From an uncultured Christensenellaceae bacterium (lineage in GTDB: Bacteria > Bacillota > Clostridia > Christensenellales > UBA3700), in assembly GCA_944383895.1 (NCBI GenBank), contig CALWRH010000013.1, forward strand, positions 1 through 55,847: a stretch of 55,847 nt of DNA, in the 5' to 3' direction. The notes beneath the pieces were generated by a model that did no database searches, was not told the DNA's origin, and saw only the letters and a list, made by a program, of their open reading frames with translations. The translations under genes and the position numbers were made by a program. Below are positions 18,937-28,125 of the stretch, piece by piece; position 1 is the stretch's first letter; each line of letters opens with the position of its first letter.

Positions 18937-19413
18937 ATGGAAAAGATAGCAAGCTTTTGTATAGATCACACGAGATTGCTCCCCGGACTTTATCTGTCGA
19001 GGCAGGACAGGTGCGGGGATTGCGTCGTGTCTACTTTCGATATAAGGATAACCGCGCCAAACAGAGAGCCCGTCATCGATCAGCCCGCGCTGCATACGAT
19101 AGAGCATCTTGCCGCGACGTGGCTGAGAAATTGCGAGATAAAGGACAGGATAGTATATTTCGGACCTATGGGATGCAGGACGGGATGTTATCTGCTCGTG
19201 TTCGGGGATTGCAAGCCTGAGGAGATAGAGAAATACGTTTCGGGCGCATTCGGATTCATAGTGAATTACGAGGGAGATATCCCCGGGGCGAAAGAAGACG
19301 AGTGCGGCAATTATCTCGAGCAGAATCTCGGTATGGCAAAGTATTACGCAAAAAAATATCTTGAAGAACTGAGAAAGAACAAGAGATTCGTTTATCCCGT
19401 AAAAGGAGATTGA
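18937..19413 (+). CDS. luxS: S-ribosylhomocysteine lyase
   Basis: 158 residues, the usual LuxS length. The metal ligands are in place: H53 and H57 in HTIEH with the catalytic E56, and C122 in DECGNY. The catalytic C80 is in GPMGCRTG. The enzyme splits S-ribosylhomocysteine into homocysteine and DPD, the precursor of autoinducer-2, in the activated-methyl cycle. No pfs/mtnN or methionine-synthesis gene is adjacent, so it stands alone here. An AAGGAG-type site precedes the ATG and a GC-rich hairpin follows the gene. Confidence 0.97.
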   Translation: MEKIASFCIDHTRLLPGLYLSRQDRCGDCVVSTFDIRITAPNREPVIDQPALHTIEHLAATWLRNCEIKDRIVYFGPMGCRTGCYLLVFGDCKPEEIEKYVSGAFGFIVNYEGDIPGAKEDECGNYLEQNLGMAKYYAKKYLEELRKNKRFVYPVKGD

Positions 19414-19469
19414 GTCGGGAGCATAGAAAAACCATTGATTTCATGACAAAAGACATATCAATACATGGC

Positions 19470-19501
19470 TGCCGCGGCATAAAATCGCCGCGGCATTGTT
19501 T
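19470..19501 (+). terminator. Hairpin after luxS
   Basis: TGCCGCGGC (19470-19478) and GCCGCGGCA (19487-19495), a perfect 9-bp stem followed by TTGTTT. An outer pair GACATA/TATGTC (19452-19457 and 19501-19506) can extend it. The U-tract is weak. Confidence 0.6.
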
Positions 19502-19828
19502 ATGTCGGAAGTATATGGAAAAATAAAAGTCTTGCGATTTTACCTATATGATTTTATTCGTGCAAAACACATTTTTTGTCGCACCATATATACAAGAAAA
19601 AGGAATTCTGACGATAGCTGCCGCGGATTGTTATAATAAGCTTTTATAAACACGGATACATAAAAAATTGCCGAATACGAAGAGTATGGTCTGCCCGTCT
19701 GACAGATTTCTTGGGTTTGTTTTATATATCGGGTTTTTCTTTACATTTATGCGCTTGAAATTGCTGTAAAAGGAAAAATTATGTACAAAACGGGCGTTTT
19801 CTTACGACTTAATTTTACCTTAATTCCG
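19502..19828. other. AT-rich intergenic stretch, no gene seen
   Basis: About 330 bases between the luxS hairpin and the promoter of the large lipoprotein gene. Frequent stops in all frames, no ribosome binding site plus ATG pair, no tRNA, no convincing repeat. Confidence 0.5.
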
Positions 19829-19857
19829 TTGATTTTACAAAATTTTTATAATATAAT
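19829..19857 (+). promoter_or_regulatory. Promoter of the large InlB-repeat lipoprotein gene
   Basis: TTGATT (19829-19834), 17 bases, TATAAT (19852-19857). The start near 19864 gives a leader of about 90 bases. Confidence 0.75.
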
Positions 19858-19892
19858 ATATAAGATTAAAATGAGGACCTGGATATTCTGGA

Positions 19893-19933
19893 TGCGGCGC
19901 AGAAGTTGTAAGGGGTAACTGCAAGGCGTCGCA
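19893..19933 (+). promoter_or_regulatory. Stem-loop in the leader of the large lipoprotein gene
   Basis: TGCGGCGC (19893-19900) pairs with GCGTCGCA (19926-19933) with one G-T wobble, enclosing an AGTT/AACT inner stem and a GGGG-containing loop. The AAGGAG site of the gene lies a few bases beyond. It has no U-tract, so it is not a terminator; I could not match it to a known riboswitch. Confidence 0.4.
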
Positions 19934-19954
19934 AAGCTGTATAAGGAGCAGGAT

Positions 19955-22900
19955 ATGAAAAAGATTTTTTCCGTTTTATTGGTGATCGCGATCGCGCTGG
20001 CGGCAGCGTTTTCGTTGTTGGCATGCGAAACCAAGGTGCAGGAAGGCGGTGACGGCGGCGGCGTTATCGATACGTCGACGGGCATAAACGCCGTGTATTG
20101 GGAAGGTTACAGCGTCAATGTCAAAGAGGAGGACTACAAGTCGCTTTTCGCCTCTGTGCCCGAAAGAGAGGGCTACGTATTCGGCGGCTGGTATTTCGAC
20201 CAGAACATCTGGGAGCTCCCTGCTGACTACAATTCTGTCGTAAACGCAGAGGACGGCACCGTCCTTTACGCAAGATGGCTCAATATGAACGAAGTCGTAA
20301 AAGTCACTTTCTACGACTGGTCGGATGCTCTCGTGCTTTACAGCGCGTATTTCCCGATAGGCAGCAATCTCAACGGATACATAACCGCGTCGGATAAACC
20401 GTCCGACGAACAGTACGAATATTTCTTTGCGGGCTGGGACAAATCGCTCGCCAACGTTACCGAGGACACGGAAGTCCGTCCCGTATACGATGCAAGACTC
20501 AGAACGTTTGACGTTTCGTTTATTGTTGACGGAGTCGTGATAAAGACGGAGAGCGTGGAATACGGCAAGGCGGCTACCGCTCCGTCCGATCAGGCGATAG
20601 ACGCGGCGTTGCCCGATGTCAAAGGCAGCGTTTATTCTTTCGAAGGCTGGGACAAGGACTTTTCCTGCATAAAGTCGGATACCGAGGTTTATGCCGATAT
20701 TTCAGTAGAGCGCATGACGTGCACCGTTACTTTCAATTACGGTGACGGAGAGAGCGTAACGCAGACCGTTAAATACGGAGAAGACGCTGTTGCGCCTACC
20801 AACGAAAACGGTCAGCTCGATAAAGCTCCTTCTGCGGATACAGAATATCTGTTCGTAGGATGGGACAACAATTATTGCTACGTTACCGAAGACAGAGTCA
20901 TAAACGCCGTGTACAATAACAACGTCAGATATTATACCGTCGATTACTATGACGGCGACGTGTTGTATTGCAGGAGATACGTTCCGCTGGGCGGTAGTGC
21001 GGAAGAGCCCGAGTCCGATCCCGTAAAGAGTCCGGACGAGAGTTTCGATTATAAATTTGTCGGCTGGAGCGAGAGCGCGGTAAACGTTACCGAAGATCTC
21101 GTGATAAATTCGGTTTACGAAAGCAGTCCCAGACAGTATACCGTTTCCTTCTACGTCAACGGTTACAAATATGCCGAAAGGACGACGAGTTACGGCGGAA
21201 GCGTTGTCGCTCCCAACTATACGCCCGAATCCGACGAGCAGTATATCAGAGAATTCAAAGGCTGGGACGGCTCTCTCGAAAACATTACGTCAGACGTAAA
21301 AGTCAATGCCGTTATTTCGGAGAAAAAACGTGAATACAAAGTCACTTTCATGTACGGTATAGATAACGTTTACGATACTTACACCTGCACCGTCCGTTAC
21401 GGAGAGGGAGCCAACGCACCCTCTGTCGGCGACAGATTTTCCGAGATCGAAGACGAGCAGTACCATTACGTTTTTACGGGCTGGAACAAGGATTTCTCCT
21501 GCATCACGGGAGAGCTTACGGTGGTCGCGACTTATGACGCGATTGTCAGGGTATATGCGGTAGACTTTGTGGACGAAGACGGCAACAGGCTCGTAGAAAC
21601 GCAGTACGTCGCTTACGGTTCGTCCGCGACGGAGCCTACGGAAGAGCAGGTCGCCAAGGCGAGCGACGCGCAGTATGATTACACTTTCGCAGGCTGGGAC
21701 AAAGAGGATTGGCAACAGGTAAAAGGCACGCTTACCATCACCGCTATTTACGAAAAAACGGTCAGACGTTACGACGTGGTGTTCGTTGCTAAGGACGAGG
21801 CGGGAAAAGACGTGGTTTATAAGAGCAATCTTGCTTACGGCGATACCGTGCAGTTGCCCGAAACCGTCGGAAGTTACAGCGACGAAAAATACGATTATAC
21901 CTTCAAAGGCTGGAATACTCAGGAGGGCGCGACCGTAGTCGGAGAGATCAACGAGGTTGCGGAATACGAAAAGACCCTCAGAAAATTCACGGTAACTTTC
22001 AATTACGGCGACGGACTCAGCGACTTGCAGGAGATAGAATACGGATCCGCGGCTGTTGAGCCGAGTAGCGGACTCGAGAAAAGCCCGACTGCGGAATACG
22101 AGTACATCTTCAAGGGCTGGGACAGCTCCAATTGGCTCAACGTTACTCAGGATATCACGGTGAACGCGGTATATATCGCGGTAGACAACTATCACGAGGT
22201 GAACTTCGTGGCGGAAGACGGCGTAACTCTTCTGTACGCGACGCAGTACGTCAGATACGGCAAGGATACCGCAAAACAGCCCGATGCGGCGGATATGGTC
22301 AAGACTTCTACGGCTGAATTCGATTACGTCTTTGACGGCTGGACTTACGATAACGGCGAAGGAGAGCAAACTTTCGTCGCGCTTGCGGATATGGATGCGC
22401 TCTGTGCCGCGATAGACAGGGACTATACTTTTACCGTCCATTTTGCGGAAAAGGTCAGGAGCTACGACGTGACTTTCCTTGACGACGACGGAACGGAGAT
22501 AAAGAGCGTGTCGGAAGAATACGGCACCGTGCTTTTGGATATCGCTCCCGAAAATCCGTCAAAAGCTTCAACGGCGCAATATACCTACACTTTTTCTCAT
22601 TGGGCAAAAGAAGACGGAGCGGCAGCGGATATGTCCGATACCGTGCAGGGAAATACAGTGCTCAGCGCGGTTTATGACGCGACGGTCAACAAATATACGG
22701 TGACTTTCGTCTACGGCGACGGCAAGACGAGCGTGCAGGAAGTAGAGTACGGCGCAAGTGCGAAAGAGCCTTCCGCCGAAGAGGCTCAGAAACCTTCCAC
22801 AGCTACGACGGGATACATATTCCAGGGTTGGGACAACGCAAATTGGCTCAACGTTACCTGTGATATGACGATAAACGCGGTATATCTCGAGATAGAGATC

Positions 22901-25594
22901 TACCATACGGTAAAATTCTATGACGAAGACGGATCGACGCTGCTCATTGCTCCGCAGTTCGTGAGATACGAGAAAGATACGCTCAAACTTCCCGACACTA
23001 CGCAGATAGTCAAGCAGCAGACAGTTTCGCACACATACGCTTTCGACGGCTGGGATTACACGACGGAGAGAGGAGAGAGCGGATTTATCTCGCATACCGA
23101 ACTCGAAGAAAAAGTCAGCCTTATCGACGACAGCTACACGTTTAAGGCGCACTTTGCGGAAACAATACGTCAGTATACCGTTACCTTTATTGACGACGAC
23201 GGTACGACGATAGCGACCGAAGTTGCTGATTACGGCAGTATGATAAGCGAGGTAGAGCCCGAAACTCCGACAAAGGAGATGACGGAGCAGTATATCTACA
23301 CGTTCGCGGGCTGGGTATATTCCGACAACACCGCGGCAGATATGAGTACGGCGACGGTAACGGGAGATATCTACCTCAAGGCTACCTACTCAAAAGAGCT
23401 CAGACCGTATACGGTGACTTTCTATTACGGCGACGGAAGGAGCGACGTGCAGACGGTGCTTTACGGATTCGAGGCGGATTCGACCAAATTCACCGAAGAA
23501 GAGCTTGCCAAGATGTCTACCGTAAAATACGACTTTGCTTTCAACGGCTGGGACAGAGGCACGATGACGATATACGCCGACACCGTGATAAACGCTCTGT
23601 ATACCAAGACGGTACGCAATTATACGGTAACTTATTACGATCTCAACAGCGGAGCTTACGAGGGCACGAATACGTTGCCTTACGGCAGCATCATAGACCG
23701 CACGATGGCAGAGGCGGGCTATGTGTGGGACAGCTGGTATCTGTCGGACGGCAACGGCGGTTATTACGCGCTTGCTCTGCCGAGCGAGATAGAGGGCGTG
23801 GACGAAGACGGTTTGCCGCTCGGACACGTTCAGGGAGATATGGTGCTTTACGGCAACCTCGTTATGGAAGGCTTTGATTTCGACGCCGACAACAACATCG
23901 AATCTTACGGCGGCGCTGCAAGTTTCGTCATATTGCCGACGTACGCTAACCGTCAGAAGGTATCCGAGATCAAACCCAAGATGTTCTGGGGCAGAACGCA
24001 GGACGAGATCAGCGCGGTTTACGTTCCTGAAGGTCTTAAGTTGCAGAAAGAGGCGTTCCGCTCAGACAATACTTATACGATTGAGGAAGATTTCTGGCAT
24101 GCGGGATATGTAAAGAATACGGACGTCGCAAAGACGATTCTCGTGCTGTTTGAGTGCTCAAGACCTACGGGAGGACTTGCGGCTGTGGGCGGCAACTTCT
24201 CTGTGAACTGGTCAAGCGGACTTGAAGACGAAAACGTGTTCTGGGAAGTCAGCACCGCAGTCGCGATAGGCGATTACGAAGTAATACTTTACGGTGACAA
24301 CGGAGCTATCCTTTACAAGTTCCTCAACGCGACCACCGCTTATGTGAATATCCCGACGACAGTTACTTACAAGGGCGCAACAGATACCGAGGCAAAGACG
24401 TATACGGTAACCAATATTTCGGACTACTGCTATGCGAATATGACGAATATACAGACAGCGTTCATACCTGCAGAGGCGGCGAATATGAAACTCGGCGCAT
24501 ACCTGTTCCAGAACGTTACGGCTACCGTTTATCTCGCGATGGAAAGACCGAAGTCTTTAGGTATCGAATACGACTATATACTCGGCAAGTGGAGTATGTT
24601 CTGGAATTACAACACCTGGACGAGCAAGAACGACAAGCTTACTCTGGAGTGGAACTGCGACGGACTCGTTGAGATCGATAACGTGACCTATCTGCTCCGC
24701 GGTACGGGAGAGGCGGTTGCCATTGCGCAGAACCTGACTTTTGTCGGCGCGCTTACAAACTACACGATACCGTCCACGGTAACGTATAAAGAAAAGACGT
24801 ACACGGTCACAGAGCTCGGCGCGCAGCTTTTCAAGGACGAATTCCTGCTGTCCGTCGTAACCATACCCGATACGATAAAAGTCATAGGAGATCAGGCGTT
24901 CTACGGCACAAACCTCGAGAGCCTTACGTTGCCCGAAGGCTTGGAAACGATAGGAGATCTCGCGTTTGCGATGAACACCAATCTCAAATACGTCTACGTT
25001 CCCGCGTCATGCGACGAAATCGGATACTTCGCGTTTACGGGCGCGAACAACGCCGAGCTGTTCATGGGACGCGATTCCGCGCCGACCGCGTCGGGACTTA
25101 TAGGCTACAAGATGGGCTGGAACTATACGACTTCGCTGACGGGCATAGATCTGACAAATATTGCGGGAGCAGTCGAAACGCTGCTCAAGAACGGTACCGA
25201 GCTGCCCACCTATTGGAGCGCGAGAGGAAAGGTTCAGACGACGCTTACGGGCTGGTCTACGATTTACAAAGAGATGAAACTGAATATAGTCGTAAAGACG
25301 GATAACACCGCGTATATTTACGGCAATGAGAAAACGAGCTCTGCCATGCCGCTCCTGGATAAAATAACGTTGCCGTCGTCCGTTGAGTTCAACGGAGAAA
25401 GCATCGTAATTACGACGATAAAATCGGGCGCGTTCGGCACGGCGGTAAGCGAGATATTCATACCGTCCACGGTGACGATGATAGAACCCAATGCGTTCGA
25501 CAGCGCGGTTACCGTAAATACAGACGCGACCGAACAGCCGAGCGGCTGGAATCTGCCTGAAGGCTCTACGGTAAATCTCGGACAGTCGGCGTGA
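19955..25594 (+). CDS. Large surface lipoprotein: InlB/Flg_new repeats plus BspA-like leucine-rich repeats
   Basis: 1879 residues. The signal peptide ends in a lipobox L-L-A-C near residue 24, followed by a Gly/Asp spacer, so the protein is probably tethered to the outer face of the membrane. About 16 modules of 70-80 residues follow (encoded 20100-23650), each with the Listeria-Bacteroides (Flg_new) pattern: YTVTF-Y-D-D-G, then F-x-GWD, then a VTEDxxVNAVY ending. They vary enough to be old duplications. The C-terminal 600 residues (from about 23870) change to a mixed beta region with BspA-type LRR_5 units such as VTIPDTIKVIGDQAF and LTLPEGLETIGDLAF. Such proteins usually serve in adhesion. 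The ATG follows AAGGAG. The gene is monocistronic and ends at a strong terminator. Confidence 0.92.
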   Translation: MKKIFSVLLVIAIALAAAFSLLACETKVQEGGDGGGVIDTSTGINAVYWEGYSVNVKEEDYKSLFASVPEREGYVFGGWYFDQNIWELPADYNSVVNAEDGTVLYARWLNMNEVVKVTFYDWSDALVLYSAYFPIGSNLNGYITASDKPSDEQYEYFFAGWDKSLANVTEDTEVRPVYDARLRTFDVSFIVDGVVIKTESVEYGKAATAPSDQAIDAALPDVKGSVYSFEGWDKDFSCIKSDTEVYADISVERMTCTVTFNYGDGESVTQTVKYGEDAVAPTNENGQLDKAPSADTEYLFVGWDNNYCYVTEDRVINAVYNNNVRYYTVDYYDGDVLYCRRYVPLGGSAEEPESDPVKSPDESFDYKFVGWSESAVNVTEDLVINSVYESSPRQYTVSFYVNGYKYAERTTSYGGSVVAPNYTPESDEQYIREFKGWDGSLENITSDVKVNAVISEKKREYKVTFMYGIDNVYDTYTCTVRYGEGANAPSVGDRFSEIEDEQYHYVFTGWNKDFSCITGELTVVATYDAIVRVYAVDFVDEDGNRLVETQYVAYGSSATEPTEEQVAKASDAQYDYTFAGWDKEDWQQVKGTLTITAIYEKTVRRYDVVFVAKDEAGKDVVYKSNLAYGDTVQLPETVGSYSDEKYDYTFKGWNTQEGATVVGEINEVAEYEKTLRKFTVTFNYGDGLSDLQEIEYGSAAVEPSSGLEKSPTAEYEYIFKGWDSSNWLNVTQDITVNAVYIAVDNYHEVNFVAEDGVTLLYATQYVRYGKDTAKQPDAADMVKTSTAEFDYVFDGWTYDNGEGEQTFVALADMDALCAAIDRDYTFTVHFAEKVRSYDVTFLDDDGTEIKSVSEEYGTVLLDIAPENPSKASTAQYTYTFSHWAKEDGAAADMSDTVQGNTVLSAVYDATVNKYTVTFVYGDGKTSVQEVEYGASAKEPSAEEAQKPSTATTGYIFQGWDNANWLNVTCDMTINAVYLEIEIYHTVKFYDEDGSTLLIAPQFVRYEKDTLKLPDTTQIVKQQTVSHTYAFDGWDYTTERGESGFISHTELEEKVSLIDDSYTFKAHFAETIRQYTVTFIDDDGTTIATEVADYGSMISEVEPETPTKEMTEQYIYTFAGWVYSDNTAADMSTATVTGDIYLKATYSKELRPYTVTFYYGDGRSDVQTVLYGFEADSTKFTEEELAKMSTVKYDFAFNGWDRGTMTIYADTVINALYTKTVRNYTVTYYDLNSGAYEGTNTLPYGSIIDRTMAEAGYVWDSWYLSDGNGGYYALALPSEIEGVDEDGLPLGHVQGDMVLYGNLVMEGFDFDADNNIESYGGAASFVILPTYANRQKVSEIKPKMFWGRTQDEISAVYVPEGLKLQKEAFRSDNTYTIEEDFWHAGYVKNTDVAKTILVLFECSRPTGGLAAVGGNFSVNWSSGLEDENVFWEVSTAVAIGDYEVILYGDNGAILYKFLNATTAYVNIPTTVTYKGATDTEAKTYTVTNISDYCYANMTNIQTAFIPAEAANMKLGAYLFQNVTATVYLAMERPKSLGIEYDYILGKWSMFWNYNTWTSKNDKLTLEWNCDGLVEIDNVTYLLRGTGEAVAIAQNLTFVGALTNYTIPSTVTYKEKTYTVTELGAQLFKDEFLLSVVTIPDTIKVIGDQAFYGTNLESLTLPEGLETIGDLAFAMNTNLKYVYVPASCDEIGYFAFTGANNAELFMGRDSAPTASGLIGYKMGWNYTTSLTGIDLTNIAGAVETLLKNGTELPTYWSARGKVQTTLTGWSTIYKEMKLNIVVKTDNTAYIYGNEKTSSAMPLLDKITLPSSVEFNGESIVITTIKSGAFGTAVSEIFIPSTVTMIEPNAFDSAVTVNTDATEQPSGWNLPEGSTVNLGQSA

Positions 25595-25600
25595 TGATCA

Positions 25601-25627
25601 AGACCTGCGATCGCAGGTCTTTTTTTC
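25601..25627 (+). terminator. Intrinsic terminator after the large lipoprotein gene
   Basis: A perfect 20-base palindrome AGACCTGCGATCGCAGGTCT followed by a run of T residues. Confidence 0.93.
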
Positions 25628-25773
25628 GTGTGCAGACATAAATTCGTTGCGTGTCCGCATTAAGAGGTTTCATCCTTACGCGCACAAAATATACGACTTA
25701 TATATACGCGCGTAAAAAAATATGATATCATTATTATATTGAGCGGTTGCGTTTTGCCGCGGGAGGACAGAAT

Positions 25774-26391
25774 ATGACAGAAAAAGAAAAAGGAAGAGCG
25801 GGACTTTTCTACAATCCGAATTACGACCCGGAACTCACCAAGGACAGAGAAACCGTAAAGGATAAATGTTTTGAGTACAACAATATTCCTCCATCTCACA
25901 GAGAAGAGCGCAAAGCTAAAATGCTCGAAATACTCGGCGGCGCGAAAGGGGATTTTCTGATAGAATCGCCGTTCAACTGCGATTACGGTTACAACACGTT
26001 CGTGGGTGAGAATTTCTACGCAAACCACAATCTGGTCATACTCGATACCGCGCGCGTCACGATAGGTGACAACGTCTTTGTCGCTCCAAACTGCGGGTTT
26101 TACTGCGCGGGACATCCTCTCGACAAGGACGAGAGAAACGAGGGGATAGAATACGCTTTGCCGATAACGATAGGCAGCGACGTCTGGATAGGTGGCAACG
26201 TCGTCATACTTCCCGGCGTGACGGTGGGCAATAACGTCGTCATAGGCGCGGGCAGCGTTGTTACGAAAGATATTCCTGACGGCGTCATCGCGTGCGGCAA
26301 TCCTTGCAGAGTATTGCGCGCCATAACTGAAGAGGACAAAGGACGTTTCCCGTCTATAGCGCAGCGCAAAAAAGCATATAAAATAATGTAA
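25774..26391 (+). CDS. Hexapeptide-repeat O-acetyltransferase (Maa/LacA type)
   Basis: 205 residues. The N-terminal maltose/galactoside-acetyltransferase helix region runs to about residue 60; then a left-handed beta-helix of hexapeptide repeats, with YGYNTFVGENFYANHN, the loop NCGFYCAGHPLD carrying the catalytic histidine, and IGSDVWIGGNVVILPGVTVGNNVVIGAGSVVTKDIPDGVIACGNP split over the last coils. By family it transfers acetyl from acetyl-CoA to a hydroxyl of a sugar. The ATG at 25774 is chosen because GGGAGG lies at 25761, rather than an earlier in-frame ATG. The downstream gene has its own promoter. Confidence 0.93.
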   Translation: MTEKEKGRAGLFYNPNYDPELTKDRETVKDKCFEYNNIPPSHREERKAKMLEILGGAKGDFLIESPFNCDYGYNTFVGENFYANHNLVILDTARVTIGDNVFVAPNCGFYCAGHPLDKDERNEGIEYALPITIGSDVWIGGNVVILPGVTVGNNVVIGAGSVVTKDIPDGVIACGNPCRVLRAITEEDKGRFPSIAQRKKAYKIM

Positions 26392-26417
26392 AAAATTTAT
26401 GTGCAGTGTCCGTATGC

Positions 26418-26446
26418 TTGACAGACAGAGATCGATTTTATAAAAT
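26418..26446 (+). promoter_or_regulatory. Promoter of the riboswitch and decarboxylase operon
   Basis: TTGACA (26418-26423), 17 bases, TAAAAT (26441-26446). The start near 26453 is about 10 bases ahead of the riboswitch. Confidence 0.85.
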
Positions 26447-26463
26447 AAACGTGTAAATCTCAA

Positions 26464-26554
26464 TCACGGGGAGTAGTCGGCGCGGCATGCCGCGCAATTA
26501 AATCGGTATCACGGAGCACAGCTCCCGGTTTAATTTGAAATGACCAGACCGTAT
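26464..26554 (+). ncRNA. yybP-ykoY-like (Mn2+-type) riboswitch aptamer
   Basis: The 5' core GGGGAGTAG (26468-26476) is the hallmark of the yybP-ykoY class. P1 is ACGG (26466-26469) with CCGT (26549-26552). A GCGCGGCATGCCGCGC hairpin follows, then an AATTAAA/TTTAATT stem that encloses a TCGGTATCAC bulge, a GGAGC-ACA-GCTCC hairpin and a CGG on the 3' side. This order matches the P2, P3 and L3 layout of the Lactococcus yybP-ykoY RNA as I remember it. A separate P4 arm appears to be missing or very short. Characterised members sense Mn2+. The 3' strand of P1 is shared with the following terminator stem, as expected of a transcriptional switch. Confidence 0.75.
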
Positions 26555-26587
26555 CGGACCGCATAAAGCGGCTCGGTACGGTTTTTT
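26548..26587 (+). terminator. Riboswitch-controlled intrinsic terminator
   Basis: ACCGTATCGGACCGC (26548-26562), ATAAA loop, and the complement 26568-26582 (two wobbles, one mismatch) followed by TTTTTT. Its 5' arm contains the P1 3' strand (26549-26552), so aptamer and terminator are mutually exclusive. It lies just before the AAGGAG of the next gene. Confidence 0.88.
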
Positions 26588-26615
26588 CAATAAAGAGATA
26601 AAGGAGTGTTTTGCG

Positions 26616-27731
26616 ATGGATTTTTTGATTGAATCTATATCACAGGTTACATGGCAGAACGTTGTCATGTGGCTTATCGGCGGCATACTTATCTTCCTTG
26701 CGATCAAGAAGGATATGGAACCCGCATTGTTGTTGCCGATAGGTTTCGGCGCGATACTCGTCAATATACCGCTTTCCAACGTAGTGGACGACGGCAGCAC
26801 GGCAGGCATCATAGATTGGCTGTTTGACGTAGGTATAGAGGCAAGCGAGGCAATGCCTATACTGCTGTTCATAGGTATAGGAGCAATGATTGACTTCGGA
26901 CCGCTCCTTTCAAACCCCAAATTGTTCCTGCTCGGCGGTGCGGCTCAGTTCGGTATCTTCCTGACGGTCCTGCTCGCTGCAATGATAGGTTTCGATATCA
27001 GCGACGCGGCGTCCATAGGTATAATCGGTGCGGCTGACGGCCCCACGTCGATACTTGTCGCGATGAAACTCGGCAGCCAATTCTTAGGACCTATCACGGT
27101 CGTTGCGTATTCTTATATGGCGCTCGTGCCTATAATCCAGCCTGCGGTCGTCAAATGCATCACGACCAAGAAGGAAAGACGCATCAGGATGGATTATAAC
27201 CCCGTATCCGTCTCCAGAACGACCAAGATACTTTTCCCGATAGTCGTTACGCTTATCGCGGGACTTATCGCTCCCAAGTCGCTCGCGCTTGTCGGTTTCC
27301 TTATGTTCGGTAACCTGCTCAGAGAGTGCGGAGTGCTCAGACTGCTCAGCGAAACCGCGCAGAACATACTTGCAAATCTTATCACGTTGCTGCTCGGCAT
27401 CACGATCGCGGCTCAGATGAAGGCAGAAAACTTCGTTACCGTTGAAACGCTTATCATAATGTGTCTCGGTCTGCTGGCGTTCGTATTCGACACGGTCGCA
27501 GGCGTCATGTTTGCCAAGTTCATGAACCTGTTCTCCAAGAAGAAACTCAACCCGATGATCGGTGCGGCAGGTATCTCGGCGTTCCCGATGTCGGCGCGCG
27601 TTATACAGAAGATGGGTCTTAAAGAAGATCCTTCCAACCACTTGCTCATGCATGCTATCGGTGCAAACGTTTCCGGTCAGATAGCGTCGGCAATAGTAGG
27701 CGGCCTTATTATAGGTCTCGTGCTTGCTTAA
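26616..27731 (+). CDS. Na+-translocating decarboxylase beta subunit (OadB/GcdB/MmdB family)
   Basis: 371 residues with about nine hydrophobic segments. The start WLIGGILIFLAIKKDMEPALLLPIGFGAIL is split over the first helix and loop typical of the family, and the conserved GAADGPTSI region near residue 140 carries the aspartate implicated in Na+ transport in Klebsiella OadB. The C-terminal part holds the second repeat with NHLLMHAIGANVSGQI. By family the subunit couples decarboxylation of a carboxybiotin carrier to Na+ export. The acyl-specific alpha subunit and biotin carrier are not in the window, so oxaloacetate, glutaconyl or methylmalonyl specificity cannot be decided. It is controlled by the upstream riboswitch-terminator and translated from AAGGAG nine bases before the ATG. 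Confidence 0.93.
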   Translation: MDFLIESISQVTWQNVVMWLIGGILIFLAIKKDMEPALLLPIGFGAILVNIPLSNVVDDGSTAGIIDWLFDVGIEASEAMPILLFIGIGAMIDFGPLLSNPKLFLLGGAAQFGIFLTVLLAAMIGFDISDAASIGIIGAADGPTSILVAMKLGSQFLGPITVVAYSYMALVPIIQPAVVKCITTKKERRIRMDYNPVSVSRTTKILFPIVVTLIAGLIAPKSLALVGFLMFGNLLRECGVLRLLSETAQNILANLITLLLGITIAAQMKAENFVTVETLIIMCLGLLAFVFDTVAGVMFAKFMNLFSKKKLNPMIGAAGISAFPMSARVIQKMGLKEDPSNHLLMHAIGANVSGQIASAIVGGLIIGLVLA

Positions 27732-27744
27732 CGGAGGTGAAAAT

Positions 27745-27999
27745 ATGAACGTTATGTATTTTATAATCGCGGCGGTAACAGAACTTACCCCGATGAACAA
27801 AGACAACGTGCTCAAGTCGCTTGAGATAATGTGGAAAGGCGTTCTCGCTATTTTCATTACCATCGTCATAATAATGGCGGTATCCATAGCGATAAACGTG
27901 ATCTGCAACAAGGCAAAGCTCGCCGTAGATAAAAAGAGAGCAGAGCTCGAGGCGAAAAAAATCGAGGACAACTCAGACGGGCAGAACAAGACCGAATAA
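27745..27999 (+). CDS. OadG-like gamma subunit of a Na+-pump decarboxylase
   Basis: 84 residues. A short N-terminal stretch, one membrane helix (about residues 28-50: VLAIFITIVIIMAVSIAINVI core), then a charged K/E-rich cytoplasmic tail. Size, topology and position directly behind the beta subunit fit the gamma subunit, which holds the complex together. Sequence similarity in this family is low, so the call rests mainly on context. The frame is open from 27724, but the ATG at 27745 has GGAGGT five bases ahead of its spacer and is preferred. Confidence 0.75.
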   Translation: MNVMYFIIAAVTELTPMNKDNVLKSLEIMWKGVLAIFITIVIIMAVSIAINVICNKAKLAVDKKRAELEAKKIEDNSDGQNKTE

Positions 28000-28015
28000 T
28001 AAATACAGGTATCAG

Positions 28016-28043
28016 AAGAGACGCGACAGCGTCTCTTTTTTTT
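28016..28043 (+). terminator. Intrinsic terminator after the decarboxylase pair
   Basis: AAGAGACGC, GACA loop, GCGTCTCTT, then a long T run. Confidence 0.92.
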
Positions 28044-28125
28044 GTCCGAAAGAATATATGAAAGCAGATTTTTACATTGTTAAAAAATAGACATAAAATA
28101 CTTTCGGATTTGGGCTCAAAATGTA

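Noticed and set aside
17599..19107. Minus-strand frame of 502 codons across three plus-strand genes
   Set aside because: Overlaps the permease tail, the ATPase and luxS, all clearly real; composition unlike a protein.
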